Shown: one piece after another, positions 25,510-36,300 of the stretch
Layout: each line of letters starts with the position of its first letter
Position numbering within the stretch: position 1 is the first letter of the stretch
Source of the DNA: Corynebacterium otitidis ATCC 51513
GTDB taxonomy: Bacteria; Actinomycetota; Actinomycetes; Mycobacteriales; Mycobacteriaceae
Reading direction: 5' to 3'
NCBI RefSeq assembly: GCF_000296405.1
Contig: NZ_JH815193.1
Span: 283,946 to 321,069, forward strand
Length of the DNA stretch: 37,124 nt
Notes under the pieces: model-generated
What the model was told of the DNA's origin: nothing
What the model saw: the letters and a program-made list of their open reading frames with translations, nothing else
Database searches by the model: none
Position numbers and translations under genes: made by a program

Positions 25510-27375
25510 CTAGCGCTTCTCGCTCGTGGTGGGGTTGCTCGGCGACTCGCCCTCGACGACGGAGCCGATCTCGGCGGGCGTCTCCGCGGCGGAGCCCTCC
25601 TCGTCGAAGAGCGGGCGCAGGTCGCGGGCGTACTGGATCCCGGAGTTGTCCGTGCCGGCCTCGACCATGGGCCACACCTGGGAGTCCTCGTTGACGATGA
25701 AGTCGATGACCACCGGCCGGTCGTTGATGCCGCGCGCCCAGCGGATCGCCTCGGCGACCTCGTCGCGGCTGGTGACCCTGCGGCCCACCCCGCCGAGCGC
25801 CTCGGCCAGCCCGACGAAGTCGGGCACGTACTGCTCGCGCTCGCGCAGCTTCGTGTTCGAGTAGCGCTCCCCGTAGAAGAGGGTCTGCCACTGCCGAACC
25901 ATCCCGAGGTTGCCGTTGTTAATAACGGCGATCTTGATGGGGAAGCCTTCGACCGCGGCGGTGGTGATCTCCTGATTCGTCATCTGGAAGCACCCGTCGC
26001 CGTCGATGGCCCACACCTCCTTATCGGGGGCGCCGGCCTTCGCGCCGAGCGCCGCGGGCACGGCGTAGCCCATCGTGCCCAGCCCGCCGGAGTTGATCCA
26101 CGTGCGCGGGTGCTCGAAGTCGAGGAACTGCGCGGCCCACATCTGGTGCTGGCCCACGCCCGCGCAGTAGATCGCGTCCGTGCCGACCTCGGCGGCGAGC
26201 TGCTCGAGGACGAACTGCGGCGCGATGTCGCCGTTGGCGGGCTCGTCGTAGCCGCGCGGAAAGCGCTCCTTGAGCGAGCCCAGGTAGTCGAGCCAGGGGC
26301 GCAGCTCCTCGGAGCGGTCGCCGGCGCGCTCGGAGAGGCGGAGGAGCACCTCCTTGGCGTCGCCGACGATGGGCACGTCGACGGCGCGGATCTTGCCGAT
26401 CTCCGCGGGGTCGACGTCGGCGTGGATGGTCTTCGCCTCGGGCGCGAACGAGGCCGGGTCGCCGGTGACGCGGTCGTCGAAGCGGGTGCCGATGGCAATC
26501 AGCGCGTCCGCGCGCTGCAGCGCCGCGACCGCGGGCACGGTGCCGTGCATGCCGGGCATGCCCATGTGCAACGGGTGCCCGCCCGGGAAGGAGCCGAGCG
26601 CCATGAGCGTGGTGACCACGGGGATGCCGGTCTTCTCCGCGAAGGAGCGCAGCTCGGCGGCGGCGTTAGCCTTGATCACCCCGCCGCCGGCGTAGATCAC
26701 CGGGCGCTTCGCGGACTCGATGAGCTTCCAGGCCTGCGCGATCTGGCGGTGGTGCGGGGTCTTGGTGGGCTTGTAGCCGGGCAGGTCGATCTGCGGGGGC
26801 CAGGAGAACTCCAGCTCGGCGTTCTGCACGTCCTTGGGGATGTCGACGAGCACCGGGCCGGGCCTACCCGTCGCCGCGAGGTGGAACGCCTCGGCCAGGG
26901 CGCGCGGGATGTCCTCGGCGTGGGTGACCATCATGTTGTGCTTGCAGATCGGCATGGTGATGCCGCGGATATCGGCCTCCTGGAAGGCGTCGGTGCCGAG
27001 CATCCCGCGGCCCACCTGGCCGGTGATCGCGACGATCGGCACCGAGTCGAGGTGCGCGTCCGCGAGAGCCGTGACGAGGTTCGTCGCCCCCGGCCCCGAG
27101 GTCGCCACGCACACCCCCACCTTCCCGGTGGCCTGGGCGTAGCCCTCGGCGGCGTGGCCGGCGCCCTGCTCGTGGCGCACGAGCACGTGGCGCACCCTCT
27201 CCGAGGAGTACAGCGGGTCGTAGAGCGGCAGCACCGCCCCGCCGGGGAGCCCGAAGATGACCTCGACGCCGAGCTCCTCGAGGGCGCGCACGACGGCCTG
27301 CGCCCCGCTCATGCGCTCGCCCGCGGCGACCTCGCCGGCCGCCCGGGCCTGTGGTCGGTCAGTGTCCACGCTCAC
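25510..27375 (-). CDS. ilvB: acetolactate synthase large (catalytic) subunit
   Basis: ThDP-, Mg- and FAD-dependent enzyme joining two pyruvates, or pyruvate and 2-oxobutyrate. The 621-aa protein shows [14 protein letters not shown], the catalytic-Glu region [51 protein letters not shown], and the ThDP motif starting [11 protein letters not shown] and ending [13 protein letters not shown]. Start is GTG (27375) with GAGGAG about 11 nt upstream. Expression is probably set by the leader peptide and attenuator 150-280 nt upstream. The C-terminal 25 residues are Glu/Ser/Pro-rich and look like a genus-specific tail. Confidence 0.97.
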   Translation of the reverse strand: MSVDTDRPQARAAGEVAAGERMSGAQAVVRALEELGVEVIFGLPGGAVLPLYDPLYSSERVRHVLVRHEQGAGHAAEGYAQATGKVGVCVATSGPGATNLVTALADAHLDSVPIVAITGQVGRGMLGTDAFQEADIRGITMPICKHNMMVTHAEDIPRALAEAFHLAATGRPGPVLVDIPKDVQNAELEFSWPPQIDLPGYKPTKTPHHRQIAQAWKLIESAKRPVIYAGGGVIKANAAAELRSFAEKTGIPVVTTLMALGSFPGGHPLHMGMPGMHGTVPAVAALQRADALIAIGTRFDDRVTGDPASFAPEAKTIHADVDPAEIGKIRAVDVPIVGDAKEVLLRLSERAGDRSEELRPWLDYLGSLKERFPRGYDEPANGDIAPQFVLEQLAAEVGTDAIYCAGVGQHQMWAAQFLDFEHPRTWINSGGLGTMGYAVPAALGAKAGAPDKEVWAIDGDGCFQMTNQEITTAAVEGFPIKIAVINNGNLGMVRQWQTLFYGERYSNTKLREREQYVPDFVGLAEALGGVGRRVTSRDEVAEAIRWARGINDRPVVIDFIVNEDSQVWPMVEAGTDNSGIQYARDLRPLFDEEGSAAETPAEIGSVVEGESPSNPTTSEKR

Positions 27376-27474
27376 GGTAAAAGTCTCTCCTCACCAAAAC
27401 GGTCGTCTGCTCGCCGAGGCCTCGCCCGCCCCGGGCGCACATCAAGGCTGCGTCTCTAGTAGAACCCGCCGCGG

Positions 27475-27509
27475 GCGCCCGCGCCCCTTGTCAAGCTGGG
27501 CGCGGGCGC
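27475..27509 (-). repeat. second hairpin in the ilvB leader
   Basis: GCGCCCGCGCCC/GGGCGCGGGCGC (27475-27486/27498-27509) forms a perfect 12-bp stem with an 11-nt loop between the attenuator and ilvB. No T-run follows on the minus strand. It may pause polymerase or stabilise the mRNA. Confidence 0.45.
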
Positions 27510-27521
27510 ACCCCGGGCACG

Positions 27522-27567
27522 AAAAAACCCTCCGCCAGCAGCCCGTTGCTTACGGGTCTGGGGAGGG
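27522..27567 (-). terminator. ilvBNC attenuator (terminator hairpin)
   Basis: On the minus strand CCCTCC ... GGAGGG pairs (27562-27567 with 27528-27533), extended inward by CCAGACCCG/CGGGCTGCTGG-type pairing, and is followed at once by TTTTTT (27522-27527). It lies 21 nt past the leader-peptide stop and about 150 nt before ilvB. This is the geometry of amino-acid-responsive attenuation: stalling in the leader would favour an alternative fold and read-through. Confidence 0.88.
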
Positions 27568-27587
27568 CGTCCGCGTCGGCTCGCTGC

Positions 27588-27653
27588 TTAAAGCCAGGCG
27601 GCGCGCGGCGAACGCCCACGCCCTACAAGCAGGAGTCGAATAATCGAGTTCAT
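27588..27653 (-). CDS. ilvBNC leader peptide
   Basis: A 21-residue peptide starting MNSIIRLLLV and rich in branched-chain residues: two consecutive Ile codons, then Leu-Leu-Leu-Val within its first ten residues. It ends 21 nt before the attenuator stem. Shortage of charged Ile, Leu or Val tRNA would stall the ribosome here. C. glutamicum ilvBNC has an analogous leader with an Ile-Ile-Arg-Leu-Val type core. TACACT (27662-27667) ends 8 nt before the ATG and no ribosome-binding site is present, so the leader transcript probably starts at its own ATG. Confidence 0.88.
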   Translation of the reverse strand: MNSIIRLLLVGRGRSPRAAWL

Positions 27654-27691
27654 GACGACGTAGTGTAGCGGGCCACGTGGCGTGGCGCACA
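27654..27691 (-). promoter_or_regulatory. ilvBNC promoter
   Basis: -10 box TACACT at 27662-27667 (minus strand), with a weak -35 candidate TGTGCG at 27686-27691 and an 18-nt spacer. Position relative to the leader ATG (8 nt) suggests leaderless initiation. Confidence 0.6.
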
Positions 27692-27762
27692 TTAATAAAT
27701 TCAGGCACAGCGGACCCCGCCGGTTTGCGGGGCGAAGGAGGCGCCCCGCTACTATCTGGGCC

Positions 27763-28311
27763 ATGACAGACCACGGCCGAAGCGGCAAGAACCCCAGGTC
27801 CGGGGCCACGGAGACCTTCGCCCCGGAGCGCACCCACGTGTTCGCCGCGGTGCTCATGATCCTCATCATGCTCATCCCCGTGGTCAACGTTCCGCTCGCC
27901 CTCGTCTGGTTCCTTGCCATCCCGGTGGCGTATCTGTGGTGGATTGTCAGGGCGCGCACCACGGTCGGCGATAACGGCATCGCCACGCGCTACGCGCTGC
28001 GCCCGGGCCGGCACGTCACCTGGGACGAGTTCGCGGGCCTCGAGTTCGTCGGGGCCAAGGCCCAGGCCGTGACCGAGGCCGGGCAGCGCGTCCCCATGCC
28101 CGCGGTGAGCTTCAACTCGCTGCCGACGCTCTCGAGGGCATCGGGCGGGCGCATCCCCGACGCGCTGACCGCCGGGCTCGAGCACCTCGACGGGAAGGTC
28201 ACCGTCGTCGGCCGCGACGGCGAGGAGACGCTCCTCACCAAGGAGGAGTACGAGGAGCGCCTCCGGCGCCGCCGCGAGTCCGGCCGGAAGGCCGGCGGCG
28301 ACGGGGATTGA
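27763..28311 (+). CDS. membrane protein with bacterial PH domain
   Basis: A 182-aa protein of unknown function. A short polar N-terminus is followed by two hydrophobic segments (about 25-42 and 45-62), then a small beta-rich PH-like domain (TVGDNGIATRYALRPGRHVTWDEFAGLEF) and a charged C-terminus of Arg/Glu/Lys. A PH-domain membrane protein in the ilvB/ilvD gap is found in other corynebacteria. The frame opens 27 codons earlier, but TACTAT (27750-27755) lies 7 nt before the ATG at 27763, and the GAAGGAG at 27734-27740 is too far away, so leaderless start at 27763 is preferred. It is divergent from ilvBNC and upstream of ilvD. Confidence 0.82.
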   Translation: MTDHGRSGKNPRSGATETFAPERTHVFAAVLMILIMLIPVVNVPLALVWFLAIPVAYLWWIVRARTTVGDNGIATRYALRPGRHVTWDEFAGLEFVGAKAQAVTEAGQRVPMPAVSFNSLPTLSRASGGRIPDALTAGLEHLDGKVTVVGRDGEETLLTKEEYEERLRRRRESGRKAGGDGD

Positions 28312-28442
28312 CCCGCCGGGCCCGCCCGAGGGCCGGCCGGTCGCCCGCTCCGACCCGCGCGCCGCTGACCGGAGTTGCCTCCGCAACGACCCTGATTGAG
28401 CGCTTGTCCAGCGAACCGAACGAATGAGGATGTGTCCCTAAC

Positions 28443-30287
28443 GTGATCCCACTCCGCTCCAACACGACGACGGTCGGCCGCAACGCCTCCGGGGCTCGGG
28501 CGCTGTGGCGCGCCACCGGCACCCAGGAGTCCGACTTCGGCAAGCCGATCGTCGCGATCGTTAACTCGTACACCCAGTTCGTGCCCGGCCACGTGCACCT
28601 AAAGAACGTCGGGGAGATCGTCGCCGACGCGGTGCGCAAGGCCGGCGGCGTGCCCAAGGAGTTCAACACCATCGCCGTCGACGACGGCATCGCCATGGGG
28701 CACGGCGGGATGCTCTACTCGCTGCCCAGCCGCGAGATCATCAGCGACTCCGTCGAGTACATGGTCAACGCCCACACCGCGGACGCCATGGTGTGCATCT
28801 CCAACTGCGACAAGATCACCCCCGGCATGCTTAATGCCGCGATGCGGCTCAACATCCCCGCGGTGTTCGTCTCCGGTGGGCCGATGGAGGCCGGCAAGGC
28901 CGTCGTCGTCGACGGCGTCGCCCACGCCCCCACCGACTTGATCACCGCGATCTCCGCCTCGGCGAACGACGAGGTCAACGACCTGGACCTCACCACCATC
29001 GAGGAATCCGCGTGTCCGACGTGCGGCTCGTGTTCGGGCATGTTCACCGCCAACTCGATGAACTGCCTCACCGAGGCGCTCGGGCTGTCCCTGCCGGGCA
29101 ACGGCTCGACGCTAGCTACCCACCAGGCCCGCCGCCGCCTCTTCGAGCGCGCCGGCGAGACCATCGTCAAGCTCTGCGAGCGCTACTACGGCGACGAGGA
29201 CGAGTCCGTCCTGCCGCGCGGCATCGCCACGAAGAACGCGTTTAGGAACGCGATGGCGCTCGACATGGCGATGGGCGGCTCGACGAACACGGTGCTCCAC
29301 ATCTTGGCCGCCGCCCAGGAGGGCGAGGTCGACTTCGACTTGAGCGACATCAACGAGCTCTCCTACGAGATCCCGTGCCTGTCCAAGGTCGCGCCGAACT
29401 CGAACTACCACATGGAGGACGTCCACCGCGCCGGCGGCATCCCCGCCATCATGGGCGAGCTCTACCGCGGCGGGCTGCTCAACGAGGACGTCCACACCGT
29501 GCTCTACGACTCGGTCAAGGCGTGGCTTGGTGACTGGGACATCCGCTCCGGCTCCGCGCTCGACGAGGCGATCGAGCTCTTCCACGCCGCGCCCGGCGGG
29601 AAGCGCACCACCGAGGCGTTCAGCCAGAACAACCAATGGGACGAGCTCGACACCGACGCCGAGGACGGCTGCATCCACGACGTCAAGCACCCCTACACCT
29701 CGGACGGCGGCCTGGTCATCCTGCGCGGCAACCTCGCCCCCGACGGCGCGGTCATCAAGGCCGCGGGCGTCGACGAGTCGCTGTGGCACTTCTCCGGGCC
29801 CGCCCGCGTCCTCGAGAGCCAGGAGGCGGCGGTCTCCGCGATCCTCAACAAGGAGGTCCAGCCCGGCGAGGTCGTCGTCATCCGCTACGAGGGGCCCTCC
29901 GGGGGCCCCGGCATGCAGGAGATGCTCCACCCGACGTCCTTCCTCAAGGGCTCTGGCCTCGGCAAGAAGTGCGCGCTCATCACCGACGGGCGCTTCTCCG
30001 GCGGCACGTCGGGGCTCTCGATCGGCCACATCTCCCCCGAGGCCGCCCACGGCGGGCTCATCGGTCTCATCGAGAACGGCGACCAGATCACCATCGACGT
30101 CCACGAGCGGCTCCTCCAGCTCGACGTCGACGACGAGGAGATCGAGCGCCGCCGCTCGGCGATGAACAAGCGCGAGCGCCCCTGGAAGCCGGTCAACCGC
30201 TCCCGCACCGTCTCGAAGGCCCTCCAGGCCTACGCCCGCATGGCGACCTCCGCGGACCAGGGCGCGGTGCGCTCCCTGGATCTCTAA
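28443..30287 (+). CDS. ilvD: dihydroxy-acid dehydratase
   Basis: Dehydrates dihydroxy-isovalerate and dihydroxy-methylvalerate to the 2-oxo acids in valine/isoleucine synthesis; an Fe-S enzyme. The 614-aa protein starts [20 protein letters not shown] and has [13 protein letters not shown], the cluster Cys in [10 protein letters not shown] and [41 protein letters not shown], and [18 protein letters not shown]. Start is GTG, as the family N-terminus begins IPLRS immediately; GAGGAT lies about 13 nt upstream. It completes the pathway started by the divergent ilvBNC genes. Confidence 0.97.
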   Translation: MIPLRSNTTTVGRNASGARALWRATGTQESDFGKPIVAIVNSYTQFVPGHVHLKNVGEIVADAVRKAGGVPKEFNTIAVDDGIAMGHGGMLYSLPSREIISDSVEYMVNAHTADAMVCISNCDKITPGMLNAAMRLNIPAVFVSGGPMEAGKAVVVDGVAHAPTDLITAISASANDEVNDLDLTTIEESACPTCGSCSGMFTANSMNCLTEALGLSLPGNGSTLATHQARRRLFERAGETIVKLCERYYGDEDESVLPRGIATKNAFRNAMALDMAMGGSTNTVLHILAAAQEGEVDFDLSDINELSYEIPCLSKVAPNSNYHMEDVHRAGGIPAIMGELYRGGLLNEDVHTVLYDSVKAWLGDWDIRSGSALDEAIELFHAAPGGKRTTEAFSQNNQWDELDTDAEDGCIHDVKHPYTSDGGLVILRGNLAPDGAVIKAAGVDESLWHFSGPARVLESQEAAVSAILNKEVQPGEVVVIRYEGPSGGPGMQEMLHPTSFLKGSGLGKKCALITDGRFSGGTSGLSIGHISPEAAHGGLIGLIENGDQITIDVHERLLQLDVDDEEIERRRSAMNKRERPWKPVNRSRTVSKALQAYARMATSADQGAVRSLDL

Positions 30288-30381
30288 CCAGAGCCCTCTA
30301 GCGCGACACCGAGCCGGTGCCCGCGGCCACAGCGCCGCCGGCGCCGGCTTCGTCGTCTCTGGCGCCGGCCTCATCGACTCC

Positions 30382-30396
30382 GGCCCCGGAGGGGCC
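30382..30396 (-). terminator. small hairpins between ilvD and the metallophosphoesterase gene
   Basis: GGCCCC-GGA-GGGGCC (30382-30396) is a perfect 6-bp hairpin 20 nt past the phosphoesterase stop; GCCGGCGCC/GGCGCCGGC (30337-30345/30361-30369) is a larger stem nearer ilvD. Neither has a T-run. They may jointly end the two convergent genes. Confidence 0.35.
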
Positions 30397-30416
30397 ACTC
30401 CCCTGCTGGTTCGGGG

Positions 30417-32573
30417 CTACTCCCGCGGGCCGCGCCCGCGTCGCGCGGCCCACAGGGCGAGCGCGGCGCCGGCAGCGACGAGCACGAGGCCTGCGAGGGC
30501 GGCCGCGCCCACCGAGGCGCCGGTGGCGGCCAGGCCGCGACCCCGCACCTGCGGCTGCTCGGCGGCGGCCTCGGACTCGGGGTTCGACGGGGACGACGGG
30601 CGCGACGGCGCCTCGCCGTTCCCCGCCGCGGCGGCCTGCGCCTGCTGAGACTCGGGCTCCTCGTCCGGCGATTCGGACTGATCGCCGGTCTCCTGCTGGT
30701 CGGTTGCGGGCGGCTCGTCGGTGGCAGACGGCTCGTCCTCGGCGCCGGCCTGCTGGCCTTCGTCGGCTGGCGGCTGACCCTCGTCGGTGGACGGCCGGTG
30801 ATCGCCCTGGTCCTGGGGCCGGTCGTCCTCCTGCCCGTGCTGAGGAGCGTCCGGCGTGCCCGGGTTCTGGGCGTCGTCGGGGTTGCCAGCCTTGGGGGCC
30901 GGCGGCTCCTCGCCGCCCTCCTCCGCGGGCGCCTGCCGGCCCGAGGGGCCGATGGGTAGCGTCACCGACTGGATGATCCCGCCCTTAACGAAGTCGACGG
31001 CGTCGACGGTGACGTGGTCGTCGAAGAACGTCAGCCGGATCCCGCTGGAGTGGTCGCCGAGCAGGGTGCGCTCGTCGTGGTCGCCCTCGGGGACGATGCC
31101 CTCCTTGACCGCCGCGGTGTTCACCGCGGGCACGCCGTAGCCCACGTCGTCGGGCATGGTGTAGCGCCCCCACCAGTCGTTGAGCTCGTGGATGTGGTGG
31201 GTATGCCCAGTTACGACCATGACGTTCTTGTGGCCGGCTATCGCGTCGTTGAGCTCCTCGATGCGGTTGTAGTCATTCTGGTACCACGCCGAGTGCGTGC
31301 CGGAGACGGTGTTCGGCAGCGGGTAGTGCGTGCAGATCACCACCGGCTTGCCGGCGGCCTCCGCGGCATCGAGGCGCTCCTTCAGCCACGCGAGCTGCTC
31401 ATCCGACGGGTTGTAGAAGGGTTCGTTGCCGTCCTGCGCCTCGTCGTCGTAGTACTCGGTGCCGATGGCGAGCAACACCACGCCGCCGACCTCCCGCTCG
31501 GCGTAAGGCTTGTCCATGCCGGTGAAGTCGAGGTAGCGCTTAAGCGCGGTCTCGTAGCCCTCCGTCCCGTAGACCTCGTGGTTTCCCCACACCCAGAGGA
31601 CCTCGTCGTTGTGGTACGGGTGCTCCCCCACCATCTCCTCGGCACGCTCGTAGTCGGCCTTCGCCATGGTGTCGACGAAGTCGCCGTTGACGACGAGCAT
31701 GTCGCCCTGCGGGTACATGGACTCCAGCCGCCCCATCGCTCGGGCCCACTTCCTCTTCTGGGCGCGGGTGATGTCCTCGCCGTCTGCGTGCACGTCGGAG
31801 ACGACGTCGATGACGGCGTTCGGCTCGTCGTCCGCATACTCGTAGGGCCGGTGGACGCCGACGTTGTCGACCGCCCACCAGTAGTCGTTGTAGGAGTCCT
31901 CGTAGGAGAAGGTGAGCCGGGCGGTGGTGGCGTCCTCAGGGACGGCGAACTCGAGCTCCTCGTGGGAGCTGTAGCGGTCCTCTGTGAGCTCGAGGAGGGT
32001 CTCCTCTTCGCCGGTGTCGAAGGACACGGTCACCACCCCGCGCTGCTCCGGGGATCCCTGCCGGTAATGGGAATCGAACGAGGCGACGAGCCGGTCCTCG
32101 CCGGCGACGGGGAAATCCGGAGTGGTGAGCCCCGTGGTGAAGCGCTCGTCGTAGGCGAGGCGCTGGTGCTCGCTCTCCATGATGGCGAAGTTGCCGGAGC
32201 CGCGGGTAAACCAGTGGCGCTCGTCGGTGCCCGCAGCCCAGGTCCACTGCCTAACGTCGGAGAACGTCCAGCCGCGCCAGCGCCCCTCCCCCGTCGTCAC
32301 GTCGCTGGCGGTGACCTCCCAGCCGTCGGGGCCGTCGTGGGAGAACCACTCCGGCAGCTCGAGGTCGTCGAAGTCCTCGTAGAAGAGCATCGCCGGCTGT
32401 GTGAGCGACCCGTTTGCCGAGATGTTTTGCTTCTCCGGGGAGACGCCCGGAACTGGCGGGTCGACGGGTGGTTCCGGATCCGCTGCGACGGCGACAACGG
32501 GCGCGGCGACGAGCGGCGCCAGCGCTATGCCCAGCGCCAGGAAACGGCGACGCGCGGAGTGGTGAACGTGCAT
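30417..32573 (-). CDS. secreted, sortase-anchored metallophosphoesterase
   Basis: A 718-aa cell-surface phosphoesterase. The N-terminus HHSARRRFLALGIALAPLVA is a twin-arginine-type signal, suggesting export in folded, metal-loaded form. Next comes a jelly-roll domain starting LFYEDFDDLELPEWF and ending VDNVGV (MAM-like / choice-of-anchor). The calcineurin-like core has all metal motifs: SDVHADG, NGDFVDT, WGNHEVYG, THYPLPN and TGHTHHIH. A long Pro/Glu/Gln/Asp linker (about 550-670) leads to LAATG, a hydrophobic helix and RRGRG, the layout of a class-E-type (LAxTG) sortase substrate. The ATG at 32573 has GGAAGG 8 nt upstream; the frame extends 87 codons further but without signal-peptide character. 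Role may be phosphate scavenging or nucleotide hydrolysis; substrate unknown. Confidence 0.9.
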   Translation of the reverse strand: MHVHHSARRRFLALGIALAPLVAAPVVAVAADPEPPVDPPVPGVSPEKQNISANGSLTQPAMLFYEDFDDLELPEWFSHDGPDGWEVTASDVTTGEGRWRGWTFSDVRQWTWAAGTDERHWFTRGSGNFAIMESEHQRLAYDERFTTGLTTPDFPVAGEDRLVASFDSHYRQGSPEQRGVVTVSFDTGEEETLLELTEDRYSSHEELEFAVPEDATTARLTFSYEDSYNDYWWAVDNVGVHRPYEYADDEPNAVIDVVSDVHADGEDITRAQKRKWARAMGRLESMYPQGDMLVVNGDFVDTMAKADYERAEEMVGEHPYHNDEVLWVWGNHEVYGTEGYETALKRYLDFTGMDKPYAEREVGGVVLLAIGTEYYDDEAQDGNEPFYNPSDEQLAWLKERLDAAEAAGKPVVICTHYPLPNTVSGTHSAWYQNDYNRIEELNDAIAGHKNVMVVTGHTHHIHELNDWWGRYTMPDDVGYGVPAVNTAAVKEGIVPEGDHDERTLLGDHSSGIRLTFFDDHVTVDAVDFVKGGIIQSVTLPIGPSGRQAPAEEGGEEPPAPKAGNPDDAQNPGTPDAPQHGQEDDRPQDQGDHRPSTDEGQPPADEGQQAGAEDEPSATDEPPATDQQETGDQSESPDEEPESQQAQAAAAGNGEAPSRPSSPSNPESEAAAEQPQVRGRGLAATGASVGAAALAGLVLVAAGAALALWAARRGRGPRE

Positions 32574-33395
32574 ACGAACTGCCTTCCTTGGACGTACGAA
32601 CCTGGAGCCGAAGCACGACGAGGAAAGCGGATGTCCTGCGGCGCGATTCCCACGGGGAGGCTCGACAAGGCGGCATGGTGCGGTAACAGTGAGGCAAGTT
32701 GTACAGCTTTTCAGCACGCCAACTGCAATACCCCGCGCCACCAGATCATGCGCCTGCGCCGCGGAACGCACGAGCTTGACCAGCCGGACCGAGCGCCGCT
32801 CCCCAGCTCCATTACGCTCACCAGCATCGCCCATGAACTTTTCTGACAGCTCATTCCAAGGTGAATCAGCGATGTCGCGCTCCTGTCCCGTTTACCGGAA
32901 CGACGTCTCGACAGCCTGATCGGGAGCGAATGAGGCGTTGGGATCCAGCGATGATGCTGCACAGCTGGACAAACCGGGCACATGCTGACAACCTCGGGGT
33001 ATCCGGCGGGTTCTTACGCCAGGTGCCCCTAAGCAGACCAGAGGCAAGCTCACACGAGCAATAAGTAATTCGCGCTAGCCTGCGCGCGGAGAGCTCGAGC
33101 TCAAGGAGTAGTTACGAGCCCTCCCGGTCGAGGGATCAGAGTCGCTCCACGGATCTACAAGCGAGTAACGCCTGGCGGGGTGCTTACCAAGAACGGGTCT
33201 GCATCCCGGAGCCACCAGGAAATCCAGTATAGGACGCGCGACCGCGTTCGGAGGCCGCGGAGAGCAACGCTCCCCACTCCCCGATAGTTTGTAAACGGAT
33301 CTTCTACCCGCGTCTCACTTCAGCCAGCCCGCGCACTGTCGATCGCCGCCCATGTTTGACCGCACTGCTCAGACAATCCCCTAGCTTGTTCCGAT
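32574..33395. other. 0.8 kb gene-free stretch of lower GC
   Basis: No recognisable gene: the open frames here are under 95 codons (other than an 87-codon upstream extension of the phosphoesterase frame) and match no family I know. Base composition is visibly less GC-rich than the biosynthetic genes. On the minus strand TATACT (33226-33231) is a good -10 box, which could drive a small RNA or mark a lost gene. Consistent with a core/accessory boundary or the scar of past insertions, but I find no clear insertion-sequence ends, attachment site or tRNA. Confidence 0.5.
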
Positions 33396-36300
33396 TTACC
33401 TCTCCAACTGGTCGAGGACCTCCTTGTAGCATGCGCGTAGATCTTCCTCGCGGTCGAGCGGCGCGAACGGGTACTCGTAGACGTACTCGACGCCAGATTG
33501 CGGGTGGGTCCAGGTGCGATCCTCGACCGAGAGCGGCTCATCACCATCCGTGGTTGTTGCCTTGTTGTGGACCTTGGCAATGTCCTTCGGTACTCCCCGA
33601 CCATTCCGATCCACGAGGTCGGTTTTGTCACGCTGGTAGAGCACCGGGAATTGAGTCCGGTAGATCATCACCAGATCCTCGATCCCGACACCGAGGGCGA
33701 TCGCCACGGCAGCGTTCAGCAGGTTCTCAGTGTGCCACCGATCCTTCGTGGTGCGCACCGGCACCTCCGGCGTCCACTCGGTGCCGGTGAGCTCTTCCCA
33801 CAGCGGGGCATAGGCCCCGGTGAGGCAGTTCAGCCGCAAATACGCCGGAACGGCTAACCGATCGATTGCCAAACCGGAGGGGAGAGACAGGATGCTTCCG
33901 GTGTCACCGCGGAGATCTGACTTACCCGACACGCGAATTTGGAAATCAGCCAAAAGCGAAGCTGCCATAGCCCCGAGCACGATCGTTCCGCGCAGCGAGT
34001 GAGTACTTGAAGCTGAAAAGACCGCATCGACGTGTTCCGTGCCAGGCGGTAGGACCGCGGGGTACATGGTGCGGTAGCCGGTGGTGGCTGCCATGCCCCG
34101 CCAGGCGATGCGCCAGTGGTCACGCACCGGCACCGGGCCGGTGGTGCCGCTGGTCCAGTATCCGTAGGCGGCGTCGCGATCCGTGCCGTCACCGGTCTCG
34201 GGTTGGTAGCCGGTCGCCGGCAGGAAATCCGCGGGTATCGCCTCGAGGTCCACGGCGGTGTAGTCCTGGTTGTGCTTTAGGCTCGGGTTGGGTTGTTTGA
34301 TCATCGGGGTCGCCACACCCAGATGCGGCCCCTGCAGAATCACCCGATCCCACGAGTCGGGCACCGCGTAGCCGCGATCAAACCAGCCGTCGCGACGGTC
34401 GGTGGTTTCGTTCCAGCCGGACGAGTACTGCAGCCCTAGCTCCGCGACCCGCGGTGCTTTCGCGAGTGTCTGGAGCACGCGGGCGGCGTCGGTGTTGACG
34501 GTGTAGACCATGCGGGCCTCACCTGCCGGGGTATCGGAGTCTTCCATCAGCCCGGCCCACAGCTGCAAGGTGTCTGTGGTGACGTGTTGGATTCGATCCG
34601 CATGCGGCCGCATGTCCCACTTGTCGTCTTTCAATCCGGGCACGGGCCCGGTGCCGTCGTGTTTGAGCGAGTCGCGCGCGGTATCCGGGTGGTAGAGCGA
34701 GACGGCTTGGATGAAGTCCGGGGCGGCCTGTCGCCCGGCGTACACGTGCACCCCGTACTTGACGAGATCGTGGATGTCGAAGAGCTTCAATTCGTTGACG
34801 AACTGCCAGTGGCGGCGTAGCCGCAGGTAGGCCTGGCGGCGCAGCGGTGCGGCTTTCTTTTCGGTGAAGTGCGATTCCGGGTGGATCAGCCCCACCACCC
34901 CGCCGGGCGCGGTAAGCGACCAGGTGGTGGGCATGAAGCAGCGGTATAGATCGGTGCGCTGCCCGGCCAAAAGCTGGTAGCGCACCGGGCTGGAAAGAAA
35001 CGAGCTCGTCGCTTGGGTAGCAGCCGAGTCGCGCACCACCGCGTCGGTCACGCCGGGGTGGGTGAGGACCTGGTGTTGTTTGGCGGTGGTTTCTTTCTGG
35101 GTGTGTTTCCCGGTGAGCTTAAACCACGGGTCGAACTCCGACAGGACGGTTGTGATGTCCTCGTCCGGCCGTACCCACGGCGGGTTCCCGGCGATCAGAT
35201 CGAAGCCGCCGCTGGTGGCGAACACGTCGGAAAAGTCGAGCTCCCAGTGGAAGAATCCCTGCCTGTCGGCGATGCGGCGGGCAACAGTGAGCCACGGGTG
35301 GCGGGACGCCACCTGGTCGACAGAGCGGGCGCCGCCAAAGGAGAGGAATTGTTGTTCGGCGTCGGCGAGTTCGAACCAGCCGTCGGCCTCACCCAACTCC
35401 AGCTGGCCGCTCGTGCCGCCGGTGCGTTTGAGCGGGTCTTGGCCGAGGAGTTCTTCGAGTGTGGTGAGCCATTCGTCCCACTCAGGCGGAGCCACCCGCA
35501 CTCTGTCAACCACCGTGTCGTTGTCGGTGAGTGGCCAGAACGTCAGCGCCGACCAGGCATCCATCACCAGCCGCAGCCTGCGGTAGGCATTGTTCTCATC
35601 ACCACACAGCCAATCCTCGATCTCCGATCGAGTCACCACGGTCTTGTCGACAGCACCAGGGTTGGTGACATCGGTCTGTCCCCAGACGGGGATGTCGCGC
35701 TTGGCGTGCTGGTTGGCGATGCGCATCCGCTCCGCCGACGAGGCCCACAGCACCTCGACACGACGCGACAGAGCCACCAGACGCTTCACCTGCGAGGAAT
35801 CCGGGCTCTTCTGCACGCTGCGCCGCCAGGTCTTCAGCTCCTTGACCTGATCGGCGGCGAGTTTCTTCACCGTTGCGGAATCCACACCGGCACCCCACGT
35901 AGTGGTGGGCAGCAGGAATGACCACACCCGACCAGCAAGCCCAGTGGTCTCGTCGTCGGCACCATCGCTCTGGCTGTGGGGGAAGGCGACCGGGTCCGGC
36001 TGGGTTTTCAGCCAGGCCTTCTTCTTCAACTGACCGCGCCGGTAGGCGCTGCGGCGCGCCCCGATGAGTGTGTTGCCTCTTCTCAGGTGCAGCCCGAACC
36101 ACGGGGCGGTCAGCTCCCCGGTCATCGTCGCCAACCACAGGGAGATCTCTGCCAACTCAACCGCCGTGGAGTTCAAGTCGACGCCGTAGACGCGGTGCAG
36201 CGCGATCCACGCCTTCACCCGCTGCAGCTGCAGCTGGAACTCCGCCGGTGGAATCCTCTCGCCGAGCTCGTCCTGCTTCTTTTTCAGGTAGAGGTGGGCG

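Noticed and set aside
32689..32983. Short open frames in the gene-free stretch as transposase remnants
   Set aside because: Translations on both strands show no transposase motif I recognise and no terminal inverted repeats or target duplications are visible.
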